64,000 nucleotides of DNA from positions 62,001 through 126,000 of the forward strand of contig JAXMCQ010000003.1 of the NCBI GenBank assembly GCA_046349315.1, given 5' to 3'. Shown one piece after another: positions 8,332-16,391 of this stretch; positions within the stretch are counted from its first letter, which is position 1, and the number at the start of each line of letters is the position of its first letter. The translations under genes were made by a program, and so were the position numbers. Under the pieces are notes generated by a model. That model saw only the letters and a program-made list of their open reading frames with translations, was not told the DNA's origin and searched no databases. The DNA comes from JAEUMG01 sp046349315. Its GTDB lineage: Bacteria > Pseudomonadota > Alphaproteobacteria > Rhizobiales > Aestuariivirgaceae.

Positions 8332-9326
8332 TTCCTCTCGCTGTCGAGATGCGCCATCTGTGTCGGGTGGTAACGCTCGCCTGCCGCTGCATCCTTAGGA
8401 ACAGCTTGCTCGATTCGCCGCAAGTCTTCCGCACTCAAGGAAACATCGAGCGCTCCAAGGGCTTCGGTCAGGCGATCACGCCGCCGCGCGCCGATAAGCG
8501 GAACAATATCAGCGCCTTGTGCCAGGACCCAGGCAATCGCCAATTGCGCGACGGTCACGCCCTTGGTTTTGGCGATCTCGCGCAAAAGCTCGACCAGGGC
8601 GAGGTTTTGCGCGAGATTTTCTTGCGAAAAACGAGGGCTGAAGCCGCGAAAATCGCCTTTTTGTAAGCCGCGATCGGCGGACCAGTGCCCGCTGATGAGG
8701 CCGCGAGAGAGCACGCCATAGGCCGTAATCGCAATTCCCAGTTCGCGGCAAGTCTTCAGAATATCCGTTTCGATTCCGCGGCTTATGAGGGAATATTCGA
8801 TCTGGAGATCAACGATCGGGTGAACCTTGCTCGCCCGGCGGAGCGTCTCGCTGCCCATTTCCGATAGCCCGATATGGCGGACATAACCGGCCTTAATCAT
8901 CTCGGCGATCGTGCCCACGACATCCTCGATGGGCACCGCGGGATCGAGGCGTGCGGGCCGGTAAATGTCGATATAATCGGTGTTTAGCCGCTTGAGGCTG
9001 TAGGCGAGGAAGTTCTTGATCGCCGACGGCCGAAGATCATTTCCCAACCAGCCATTGGCCGGATCACGCAAGGCGCCGAACTTCACCGAAAGCTGGACCT
9101 TGTCGCGCGGCTTGCCCTTCAGCGCTTCGGCGATGAGCATCTCGTTGTGGCCCATGCCGTAGAAATCGCCGGTATCCAATAGACTTATGCCTGCGTCAAG
9201 CGCCGCGTGGATCGTGGCGATGCTCTCGCTGCGATCGGCCGGACCGTAGAAATCCGACATGCCCATGCAGCCGAGGCCGAGTACGGAAGTTTCGGGGCCT
9301 GTGCGGCCTAATTTCTGTGTTTTCAT
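8328..9326 (-). CDS. Aldo/keto reductase
   Basis: 332-residue NADPH-dependent aldo/keto reductase. SLLDTGDFYGMGHNE carries the catalytic Asp and Tyr and SVKFGAL the Lys. The strand that usually carries the catalytic His reads DIYRPARLDPAVPIED, a variant seen in one branch of the family that lacks His at this site. The start MKTQKLG at 9326 is preceded by AGGAGAG with good spacing, so the in-frame Met five codons upstream is rejected. It forms a coupled pair with the downstream TetR gene. Confidence 0.88.
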   Translation of the reverse strand: MKTQKLGRTGPETSVLGLGCMGMSDFYGPADRSESIATIHAALDAGISLLDTGDFYGMGHNEMLIAEALKGKPRDKVQLSVKFGALRDPANGWLGNDLRPSAIKNFLAYSLKRLNTDYIDIYRPARLDPAVPIEDVVGTIAEMIKAGYVRHIGLSEMGSETLRRASKVHPIVDLQIEYSLISRGIETDILKTCRELGIAITAYGVLSRGLISGHWSADRGLQKGDFRGFSPRFSQENLAQNLALVELLREIAKTKGVTVAQLAIAWVLAQGADIVPLIGARRRDRLTEALGALDVSLSAEDLRRIEQAVPKDAAAGERYHPTQMAHLDSERK

Positions 9327-9366
9327 AAAGCTCTCCTGCAATAGCAGACAGAGCGTAACTTACAAC

Positions 9367-9378
9367 TGACAAATGTCA
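9367..9378. promoter_or_regulatory. Candidate TetR operator (TGACA-N2-TGTCA)
   Basis: The inverted repeat TGACAAATGTCA lies 40-50 bases before the aldo/keto reductase start, in the short gap after the upstream aminotransferase. Its size and place suit an operator for the TetR protein encoded at the end of the same pair. This is inference from symmetry and position. Confidence 0.45.
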
Positions 9379-9385
9379 ATATCTG

Positions 9386-10681
9386 TTATTTCAATGCTTC
9401 CTTACGCGCTTCCACGAAACGCTCCATTGCACTTACGAACTTACCGCAGTCTTCATCGCTAACCATCAGAGATAGCGCGATAAATCCGCGATCAGCCATG
9501 TAGATTCCCTGCTCCAGGAGATCGAGATAAAGGAGCTGGCGCAATCGCGCATCACCGTGGTCAGCATCCTCGACGTTCCTGATTTCGCGCGAAACGGGAT
9601 GGAGGGCGATCATCGACCCTAGCCCGGTCGCCCGCATCGGAGCCTGATAGCGCATAAAGAGGTCGTTGAGATCATTGCGCAATTTATCGCCGCACGCATT
9701 GAGCGCGATGCAGGCTTCAGGCGTGAAGACCTCCGTCATGGCAGCCTGGCCGACCGTCATGGTGAGCGTGTTGTTGTTGAAGGTGCCGGCGTGCGGCAGG
9801 GAATCGGGACGCGAGGGATCAAACTGGCTCATGATATCCCGGCGGCCGCCAAAAGCGCCGAAGGACATGCCGCCGCCGATATATTTGCCGAGGGTTTTCA
9901 GATCCGGCTCGATGCCGAGGATCGCGGACAGGCCGTTAGGGCCAAGGCGAGAGGTCATAACCTCATCAAAAATCAGGACAATTCCGCGCTTTTTTGTCTC
10001 CTCGCGAAGCGTGGCGAGGAATTCGCGATCGGCTGGAATGCAGCCGCCCCCACCCTGCATTGGCTCGATGATGATGGCGGCCAAATCGGTTTCCTTTTCA
10101 ATGATTTGGCGGGTTCCGTCCCAGTCATTGAAGGGGGCGAGGACAACGTCATAAGGGGCGTTTACCTGGCTCGCGCCATGGGTGAAATAGAGCGTGCCGC
10201 CGTGATAGCCGCCGTGGAAGGCCATGATTTTCTTACGTTTTGTGAAACAGCGCGCGGCCGCGAGTGCCATCATGTTGGCCTCGGTGCCGGAGTTGCAGAA
10301 GCGGACGAGATCGAGGTTGAAGCGCTTGGAAACGGTCTCCGCAAAGGCGACTTCGCGGTGATGATGGGCGCCAATATTGAGACCGGTTTCGAGCGCTTCG
10401 GCCATCGCCTGTTTGATACGCGGATGCGAGTGGCCATAGATCCCGGCTGAATATTCGCCAAGAAAATCAATATATTGGTTGCCATCGACGTCGGTGATCC
10501 GGGCGCCTTCAGCAGTCTCGACGCGGATCGGAAACGGCGGATGATAAAGCACGGTGCGGGTATTGCCGCCGGGCATGACCGCCTTCGCACGTGCATGTAA
10601 TGCTTGAGTTTTTGGACGCTTGGAAATGTAGCGATCAACCGCTTCGGAGAGGGCGGCGTCGCGCTTGGAATGGATGTTCAT
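9386..10681 (-). CDS. Class III aminotransferase, glutamate-1-semialdehyde aminomutase-like
   Basis: 431-residue PLP enzyme. The catalytic lysine is Lys266 in TLGKYIGGGMSFGAFGG and the cofactor aspartate Asp239 in IFDEVMTSR; SGTEANMMAL and GGYHGGT form the phosphate pocket. The Lys-containing loop and PGGNTRTVLYHPPFPI resemble HemL-like enzymes, but the sequence is closer to the broad HemL-like aminotransferase group than to housekeeping HemL, so 5-aminolevulinate synthesis is not claimed. The start MNIHSK at 10681 is chosen over an upstream Met on family length. Confidence 0.83.
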   Translation of the reverse strand: MNIHSKRDAALSEAVDRYISKRPKTQALHARAKAVMPGGNTRTVLYHPPFPIRVETAEGARITDVDGNQYIDFLGEYSAGIYGHSHPRIKQAMAEALETGLNIGAHHHREVAFAETVSKRFNLDLVRFCNSGTEANMMALAAARCFTKRKKIMAFHGGYHGGTLYFTHGASQVNAPYDVVLAPFNDWDGTRQIIEKETDLAAIIIEPMQGGGGCIPADREFLATLREETKKRGIVLIFDEVMTSRLGPNGLSAILGIEPDLKTLGKYIGGGMSFGAFGGRRDIMSQFDPSRPDSLPHAGTFNNNTLTMTVGQAAMTEVFTPEACIALNACGDKLRNDLNDLFMRYQAPMRATGLGSMIALHPVSREIRNVEDADHGDARLRQLLYLDLLEQGIYMADRGFIALSLMVSDEDCGKFVSAMERFVEARKEALK

Positions 10682-10747
10682 GGCGATTTCCCGGGTGTGA
10701 GCGATACAGGCTAGCGCGCAAAATGGCCTCTGCCAACGCGCCAAAGA

Positions 10748-10790
10748 GCATCAAAAATCGCGTTCTTAGCATCCAGAATCGCGTTTCTTA
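10748..10790. repeat. 21-base tandem direct repeat, candidate operator
   Basis: Two adjacent copies of about 21 bases, each starting GCATC and containing AATCGCGTT followed by TTA, at 10748-10768 and 10769-10790. They differ at a few bases and by one extra T in the second copy. They lie about 67-110 bases upstream of the minus-strand aminotransferase start. Head-to-tail operators of this type are bound by some MocR/GntR-like and LysR-like activators; the binding protein here is unknown. Confidence 0.5.
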
Positions 10791-10920
10791 CGAACACGGA
10801 ATCGGAGATTTCGGCAGCACCCTTTCTACTGAATGGGTATTCATTACGTCGTTATGCCGAATAAAAGAATGTTGCTATTTTGCGTTGCGCTCTCTCATGA
10901 CTTCGCTTTAAACGCGCGCT

Positions 10921-10934
10921 TTGAGCTGGGTCAA
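10921..10934. promoter_or_regulatory. FNR/FixK-type box upstream of the DUF3141-pta-ackA-fabI operon
   Basis: TTGAGCTGGGTCAA matches the FNR/CRP-family anaerobic consensus TTGA-N6-TCAA exactly in both half-sites. It is centred about 132 bases upstream of the DUF3141 start. If it acts at the usual -41.5 position, transcription would begin near 10969 with a leader of about 90 bases. Confidence 0.6.
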
Positions 10935-11059
10935 TGAATCGCCGGCCGAATCCGCCAAAAGGATCATCGGGACGCCCTTGCTGCAGTGCACAATGTCATG
11001 TAACTGCCGGCATTGCCGTGATAGGCGTGCCGTGACGACGGCCCGGTCAGGAGATCACC

Positions 11060-13264
11060 ATGTCTGAGACAGCAGGTCTGAGCCAAATGCCGGCACAGGC
11101 GCTGGCCTATTCGATCGATGCTTGGCAGCGCTCAATTCTCTTTCTCGATGTCATGCGGCAGCGCGCCCAGCAGTATCGCGAGCACGCGGCGCAAACGGTG
11201 CCGCATGTGCTCGACTACGAGGCGGAACTCATCAGCGACGGCCGCAAGTTGCCACGGCCGGTCAATTACTGCCTGGTGCGGATCGTGCCGCCCGCAGGCT
11301 TCACCATCGATCCCCTGAAGCGGCCCTTCGTGGTTGTCGACCCGCGCGCCGGTCATGGCCCGGGCATCGGCGGCTTCAAGGCCGACAGCGAAGTCGGCGT
11401 CGCGCTCAAGGCCGGACATGAATGCTATTTCATCGGCTTCACGCCCGAACCGGTCGAAGGCCAAACCATCGAAGACATCGCCCGCGCCGAGGGGACCTTC
11501 CTCGAAACTGTCATCGCGCGCCATCCACAAGCCGAAGGCAAGCCCTGCGTGATCGGCAATTGCCAGGCCGGCTGGGCGATCATGATCCTCGCGGCACTCC
11601 GCCCTGAGCTCTTCGGTCCCATCATCATCGCGGGTACGCCGCTTTCCTACTGGGCCGGCGTCAAAGGCCACTATCCAATGCGCTATTCGGGCGGCCTGCT
11701 CGGCGGAAGCTGGCTCACCGCGCTCGCCGGCGATCTCGGCCAAGGAAAATTCGACGGCGCTTGGCTTGTCCAAAACTTCGAGAACCAGAACCCGGCCAAC
11801 ACGCTGTGGACCAAGCAGTACAATCTCTATTCCAAGATCGATACGGAAGCGGAGCGCTATCTCGGCTTCGAGCGCTGGTGGGGCGGCCATGTAACGCTCA
11901 ATGCAGAGGAGATGCAGTTCATCGTCGATGAACTGTTCGTCGGCAACAAGCTCGCCGCCGGCCTCATCCGCACGAGCGACGGCACGACGGTCGACCTGCG
12001 TAACGTCCGCTCGCCGATCGTGGTTTTCTGCTCAAAGGGCGACAACGTTACTCCGCCGCAACAGGCACTCGACTGGATCCTCGATCTCTATGACAGCGTG
12101 GATGAAATCCGCGCGCACGGACAGACCATCGTCTACACGATCCATGGGAAGATCGGGCATCTCGGAATTTTCGTTTCGGCGGGTGTAGCACGCAAAGAGC
12201 ATGATGAGTTCGCATCCAACATCGACATGATCGACGTGCTGCCGCCGGGCCTTTACGAGGCGGTGCTGACGCCAAAGGACGAGGCGGCGGTCAATCCCGA
12301 TCTTGTCACCGGCAACTGGATCATGCGCTGCGAGGCTCGCACCCTCGACGATATCCGGGCGCTTGGCGGCAATGACCTCGAGGACGAGCGCCGCTTCGAG
12401 GCGGCGGCCCGCCTCTCCGATATCAATCTTGCGCTTTATCGCGCCTTCCTGCAGCCATGGGTGAAGGCGATGGTGACGCCACCGGTGGCCGAGGCCATGC
12501 GGAAACTGCATCCGCTGAGATTGCAGTATGAAATGCTCGATCCGTCAAATCCGTTCAGCGCCTGGATCGCGGAGACTGCCGAAGAGATACGCGACGAGCG
12601 CCAGCCCGCCACCAAGGACAATCCGTTCCTCGCCCTACAGGAACAGGTTTCCAGGCAGATCGTCGACGGGTTCGAAGCCTGGCGCAAATCGGCGGAACGC
12701 AGCGCCGAAGAGGCATTCCGCACCTGGTACGGCCTGCCATGGCTACAGGCGATGCTTGGAATGGATGCCAATTCGAGCCAGCCGCCGCGCAAGGCGGCCA
12801 AGGATCTTCTGCACGGGCAATTGATCGCGGCGCGCCGCAAGGAACTCGAAAGCAAAATCCCGCAAGGCGATATGCGCACCGCACTGGCCCGCGCGCTCCT
12901 CTATGTCGGCATGGCGCGCGGTGCCGTCGACGAGCGCAATTTTGAGGCCGTGCAGCGCCTGCGAAAGGCGCAACCCGCCGGCGAGCGAACGTCGCTCGGC
13001 GAATTTAAAGCGCTGATCCGCGAGCAATATTTCATGCTGGTGATTGACGAGGAAAAGTCGCTTGCCGCGATCCCGCAGATGCTGCCGGAGTCCATCGAGG
13101 AGCGACGCAAGGTTTTTGAGGCGTTGAAAGAAATCGTCGGGGCGCGCGGTGCCTTGCCCGAAGACGTGCAGACGCGCCTCGACCGCGTGGCCGGGCTTTT
13201 CCGGCTTGGCGAACCGCGGGCGGTCGACGGCAAGAACGAAACGGTGCGGCGCAAGGCTTCGTAG
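11060..13264 (+). CDS. DUF3141 domain protein, PHA-synthase-like alpha/beta hydrolase
   Basis: 734-residue DUF3141 protein. The first half is an alpha/beta-hydrolase fold with a likely triad of Cys168 (in GNCQAGWA, cf. the G-x-C-x-G box of polyhydroxyalkanoate synthases), Asp328 (CSKGDNVTPP) and His367 (GKIGHLGIFVS). The C-terminal half (about 420-734) is helical and of unknown role. The ATG has AGGAG at 9-base spacing. It heads an operon with phosphate acyltransferase, acetate kinase and FabI, a gene set seen together in other proteobacteria. A role in acyl-CoA or polyester metabolism is inferred; no activity is established. Confidence 0.85.
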   Translation: MSETAGLSQMPAQALAYSIDAWQRSILFLDVMRQRAQQYREHAAQTVPHVLDYEAELISDGRKLPRPVNYCLVRIVPPAGFTIDPLKRPFVVVDPRAGHGPGIGGFKADSEVGVALKAGHECYFIGFTPEPVEGQTIEDIARAEGTFLETVIARHPQAEGKPCVIGNCQAGWAIMILAALRPELFGPIIIAGTPLSYWAGVKGHYPMRYSGGLLGGSWLTALAGDLGQGKFDGAWLVQNFENQNPANTLWTKQYNLYSKIDTEAERYLGFERWWGGHVTLNAEEMQFIVDELFVGNKLAAGLIRTSDGTTVDLRNVRSPIVVFCSKGDNVTPPQQALDWILDLYDSVDEIRAHGQTIVYTIHGKIGHLGIFVSAGVARKEHDEFASNIDMIDVLPPGLYEAVLTPKDEAAVNPDLVTGNWIMRCEARTLDDIRALGGNDLEDERRFEAAARLSDINLALYRAFLQPWVKAMVTPPVAEAMRKLHPLRLQYEMLDPSNPFSAWIAETAEEIRDERQPATKDNPFLALQEQVSRQIVDGFEAWRKSAERSAEEAFRTWYGLPWLQAMLGMDANSSQPPRKAAKDLLHGQLIAARRKELESKIPQGDMRTALARALLYVGMARGAVDERNFEAVQRLRKAQPAGERTSLGEFKALIREQYFMLVIDEEKSLAAIPQMLPESIEERRKVFEALKEIVGARGALPEDVQTRLDRVAGLFRLGEPRAVDGKNETVRRKAS

Positions 13265-13289
13265 AGGGTGACTAGCGCAGACAACTCGC

Positions 13290-13330
13290 CGTGCTTCGAG
13301 GCATCGCCTTCGGCGATGCACCTCAGCACG
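13290..13330. repeat. Palindromic repetitive extragenic element, copy 1
   Basis: Long imperfect palindrome running from CGTGCTTCGAGGC through the inner stem ATCGCC-TTC-GGCGAT to CCTCAGCACG. It resembles the CTCGTGCTGAGG / CCTCATGGTGAGG palindromes scattered between genes in Bradyrhizobium-like genomes. It lies between the DUF3141 stop and the phosphate acyltransferase start, so it would fold in the operon mRNA. Confidence 0.6.
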
Positions 13331-13345
13331 AGGGTTAGCTTAGCG

Positions 13346-13388
13346 CCTCATGGTGAGGCGGCGGCGCAGCCGCCCTCTAACCATGAGG
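13346..13388. repeat. Palindromic repetitive extragenic element, copy 2
   Basis: Second palindrome immediately after copy 1. Its outer arms are CCTCATGGT and ACCATGAGG and its inner stem GGCGGC / GCCGCC. The pair looks like one composite repeat unit typical of rhizobial intergenic palindromes. It may modulate mRNA stability between the first and second genes of the operon. Confidence 0.6.
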
Positions 13389-13447
13389 TATTGAAACGCC
13401 CTCGCTAGGATGCCTGAAAGATTGAAAGTTGAAAGGACGCGGAAGCC

Positions 13448-14404
13448 GTGACCGAGACTGCCCAAGCCAAGACCGGAACCTCGAAATACGACCGGCTGAT
13501 CGCTCTAACCCAGCAGCACCCACCGGTACAGACGATCGTCGCGCATCCTTGCGACGAGACCTCCCTGCGCGGCGCGCTGGAAGCAGCAGAGGCAGAACTC
13601 ATCAAGCCAATACTGGTGGGGCCGGAGGCCAAAATTCGCGCCACTGCAGGCAAATGCGAACTCGATATCAGCCGATTGCCGATCGTCGATGTCCCTCACA
13701 GCCACGCCGCCGCGGCGCGTGCCGTTGAACTTATCCGCGAGGGCAAGGGCGAGCTCCTCATGAAGGGAAGCCTTCACACCGATGAATTGATGCATGAGGT
13801 CGCATCGTCGGCGACCGGCTTGCGCACGGCGCGACGCATCAGCCATGTCTTCGTGATGGATGTGCCGGGGCACGCAGATACGCTGTTCATCACCGATGCG
13901 GCGATCAACCTCTTCCCCGATCTCGATGCCAAGCGCGACATCGTCCAGAACGCGATCGACCTGTGGGTAGCGATCGGGCTCGGCGTGCCGCGGGTCGCTA
14001 TACTTTCGGCGGTCGAGACGGTGACGACGAAACTTCCCTCGACGATAGAGGCTGCCGCCTTGTGCAAGATGGCGGATCGGGGTCAGATCACCGGAGGCCT
14101 CCTCGAAGGACCGCTTGCCTTCGACAATGCCATTGACCCGGAAGCGGCGCGCATCAAGGGGATCAATTCCCCCGTCGCGGGGCACGCGCAAATCCTCGTG
14201 GTTCCCGATCTTGAAGCCGGCAACATGCTCGCCAAGAACCTAACATTCCTGGCGCATGCCGATGCGGCGGGCGTGGTGCTGGGGGCGCGCGTTCCAATCG
14301 TGCTGACGTCGCGCGCCGATTCCGTGCGCTCTCGGATGGCCTCTTGCGCGGTTGCCTCGCTCTATGCCGCTGCATTGCGGCAGAGCGCCCCGGTTGCCGT
14401 CTGA
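13448..14404 (+). CDS. Phosphate acetyl/butyryltransferase
   Basis: 318-residue Pta/Ptb-domain enzyme that moves an acyl group between CoA and phosphate. Typical segments are LLMKGSLHTDELMHEV, RRISHVFVMDVPG, ITDAAINLFPDLDAKRDIVQNAIDLW, GPLAFDNAIDPEAARIKGI and ANNMLAKNL-like ILVVPDLEAGNMLAKNLTFLAHA. Many proteobacterial homologues in this cluster carry an N-terminal MaoC-like hydratase domain; this one does not. GTG start with GGA upstream. It sits 4 bases before the acetate kinase start, so acyl-phosphate is presumably passed to it for ATP formation. Confidence 0.88.
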   Translation: MTETAQAKTGTSKYDRLIALTQQHPPVQTIVAHPCDETSLRGALEAAEAELIKPILVGPEAKIRATAGKCELDISRLPIVDVPHSHAAAARAVELIREGKGELLMKGSLHTDELMHEVASSATGLRTARRISHVFVMDVPGHADTLFITDAAINLFPDLDAKRDIVQNAIDLWVAIGLGVPRVAILSAVETVTTKLPSTIEAAALCKMADRGQITGGLLEGPLAFDNAIDPEAARIKGINSPVAGHAQILVVPDLEAGNMLAKNLTFLAHADAAGVVLGARVPIVLTSRADSVRSRMASCAVASLYAAALRQSAPVAV

Positions 14405-14408
14405 CGTC

Positions 14409-15581
14409 ATGGACACGATACTCGTCATCAATGCCGGCTCGTCGAGTCTCAAGTTCCAGATCTTCGGTATCGACAAGGGCATGCTCTCACGTTGCGTGCG
14501 CGGGCAACTCGACGGCATTGGCACCCGGCCACGCCTGAAAGCCACTGTCGAAGGCGAGGCGCCGGTCGACAAGAACTACACCGCCGCCGAGATTGCCGAT
14601 CTGCCGACGGCGATCAGAACGGTGAGGACCTGGCTGCAGTCGCTCTCCGGCTTCAGCCTGGTCGCAGTGGGGCATCGCGTCGTGCATGGCGGGCCCGACT
14701 TTTCGAAACCGGTGCTTCTCAATCGGGACGTTCTCGACCGGCTGTCGCGCTACGAGGATCTCGCCCCCCTGCACCAGCCCAACAACCTGGCGCCGATCCG
14801 GCTCGTGATGGAGCATGATCCTGGCCTGCCGCAGGTTGCGTGCTTCGATACCGCTTTCCACAGAACGCATCCGCGCCAGGCCGATGTCTATGCGCTGCCG
14901 TTGAAGTATTACGAGGAAGGGGTGCGGCGCTACGGCTTTCACGGGCTCTCCTATGAATATGTCTCGCAGCGGCTTAGCGAGATCGCGCCGTCGATCGCCA
15001 ACGGCCGGGTCATCATCGCGCATCTGGGCAGTGGCGTATCGATGTGCGCCACCAGGAACGGCCAGAGCATCGAAAGCACGATGGGTTTCACGGCGCTGGA
15101 CGGGCTGGTGATGGGAACTCGCCCGGGCCAGATCGATCCGGGCGTGATCCTCTATCTCATCGGCCAGAAGGGTATGAGTGCCGCGGCGGTGAGCGACCTG
15201 CTCTATCGCGACAGCGGGCTCAAAGGGCTTTCGGGGATCGGCAATGACATGCGCGACCTGCTCGCGAGCGACGACCCCAAGGCACGGTTTGCAGTCGAAC
15301 ATTTCGTTTATCGCGCGGCCCTTCAGGCAGGCCTGCTTGCGGGGGCGCTCGAAGGCCTCGATGCCTTGGTGTTCACGGCCGGGATCGGCGAGAACTCACC
15401 TGACATCCGCGCCATGATTGCGGAGAAACTCAAATGGATCGGGCTTGATTTCGATGCAAGCGCCAATGAAAGCAGCGCATTGGAGATTTCCACGCCGCAG
15501 TCGCGCGTCAAAGCCTATGTCGTCCCGACCGACGAGGAACTGATGATCGCGCGGCATACGCTGGCGCTGATCAACGACTAA
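14409..15581 (+). CDS. ackA: Acetate kinase
   Basis: 390-residue acetate/propionate kinase (ASKHA fold) interconverting acetyl-phosphate plus ADP with acetate plus ATP. Motifs are VINAGSSSLKFQ, VGHRVVHGG, ACFDTAFH, YGFHGLSYEYVS, IAHLGSGVSMCA, STMGFTALDGLVMGTRPGQIDPG and VFTAGIGENSP. The ATG at 14409 gives the usual family length; a longer in-frame reading into the preceding gene is rejected. Coupled closely to the phosphate acyltransferase and followed without a gap by fabI. Confidence 0.93.
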   Translation: MDTILVINAGSSSLKFQIFGIDKGMLSRCVRGQLDGIGTRPRLKATVEGEAPVDKNYTAAEIADLPTAIRTVRTWLQSLSGFSLVAVGHRVVHGGPDFSKPVLLNRDVLDRLSRYEDLAPLHQPNNLAPIRLVMEHDPGLPQVACFDTAFHRTHPRQADVYALPLKYYEEGVRRYGFHGLSYEYVSQRLSEIAPSIANGRVIIAHLGSGVSMCATRNGQSIESTMGFTALDGLVMGTRPGQIDPGVILYLIGQKGMSAAAVSDLLYRDSGLKGLSGIGNDMRDLLASDDPKARFAVEHFVYRAALQAGLLAGALEGLDALVFTAGIGENSPDIRAMIAEKLKWIGLDFDASANESSALEISTPQSRVKAYVVPTDEELMIARHTLALIND

Positions 15582-15605
15582 ATGATCGCCAATACGGAGG
15601 CACCG

Positions 15606-16391
15606 ATGCCGCTCCCCATCGTCAAAGCCAAGCTTCTCGAGGGCCGCAGGGGCCTGATCGTCGGCATTGCCAATGACCGCTCCATCGCCTGGGGCTGTGC
15701 TAGGGCGTTCCGCGCCTTCGGCGCTGATCTCGCCATCACCTATCTGAACGACAAGGCGAAGCCGCATGTCGAGCCGCTGGCCCGTGAGGTCGAGGCGCAG
15801 ATCCTCATGCCGCTGGATGTGATGGCGGAAGGCCAGCTTGAAGCGGTCTTCGCGCGCATCACCGAGCAATGGGGCGAACTCGATTTTGTCGTGCATTCGA
15901 TCGCCTTTTCACCGCGCGACACACTCGCCGGGCGCGTCACGGATGTGCCGCGCGAGGGTTTCCTCAAGACAATGGATGTCTCGTGCTGGTCGTTCATCCG
16001 CATGGCGCAACTGGCCGAACCCTTGATGAAGAAGGGCGGAACGCTTTTCACCATGACCTATTACGGGTCGCAGCGCGTCGTCGAGAACTACAACATCATG
16101 GGCGTGGCGAAGGCGGCGCTCGAATGCGCAGTGCGCTACATGGCGGCCGAACTCGGGCCCAAAGGCATTCGCGTGCATGCGGTATCGCCGGGACCATTGG
16201 CCACACGTGCGGCCTCGGGCATTCCCGAATTCGACGCGCTGCTTGAAAAGGCGAAGTCGAAGGCGCCGGCCCGCGCGCTGGTCAGCATCGACGATGTCGG
16301 CGTCGCCACCGCCTTCCTGGCCCATGACGCCGCCAAGCTCATCACCGGCCAGACGCTCTATGTCGACGGCGGCTACAATATCATGGACTAA
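15606..16391 (+). CDS. fabI: Enoyl-[acyl-carrier-protein] reductase, FabI type
   Basis: 261-residue short-chain dehydrogenase that reduces enoyl-ACP with NADH in fatty acid synthesis. LIVGIANDRSIAWGCA is the FabI nucleotide-binding loop and NYNIMGVAKAALE gives the catalytic Tyr162-x6-Lys169. The ATG at 15606 has GGAGG 5 bases upstream; an alternative ATG at 15582, directly after the ackA stop, adds 8 residues but has no ribosome-binding site. Placement in a phosphotransacetylase-acetate kinase operon suggests a second, condition-specific FabI, but other copies cannot be seen here. Converges on an ABC transporter gene with a 4-base overlap. Confidence 0.9.
   Translation: MPLPIVKAKLLEGRRGLIVGIANDRSIAWGCARAFRAFGADLAITYLNDKAKPHVEPLAREVEAQILMPLDVMAEGQLEAVFARITEQWGELDFVVHSIAFSPRDTLAGRVTDVPREGFLKTMDVSCWSFIRMAQLAEPLMKKGGTLFTMTYYGSQRVVENYNIMGVAKAALECAVRYMAAELGPKGIRVHAVSPGPLATRAASGIPEFDALLEKAKSKAPARALVSIDDVGVATAFLAHDAAKLITGQTLYVDGGYNIMD

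Larger units (their letters stand above)
10682..11059. other. Intergenic regulatory region between divergent genes
   Basis: 378 bases between an aminotransferase (minus) and the DUF3141 operon (plus). No convincing gene is seen. It holds a 21-base tandem direct repeat near the minus-strand start (10748-10790), a relatively AT-rich stretch (about 10790-10915), an FNR/FixK-type box at 10921-10934 and an AGGAG ribosome-binding site before 11060. Confidence 0.7.

Noticed and set aside
9386..10681. Housekeeping glutamate-1-semialdehyde aminomutase (hemL)
   Set aside because: It is only HemL-like; the order is expected to use glycine-based 5-aminolevulinate synthase, and the sequence differs at several active-site loops.
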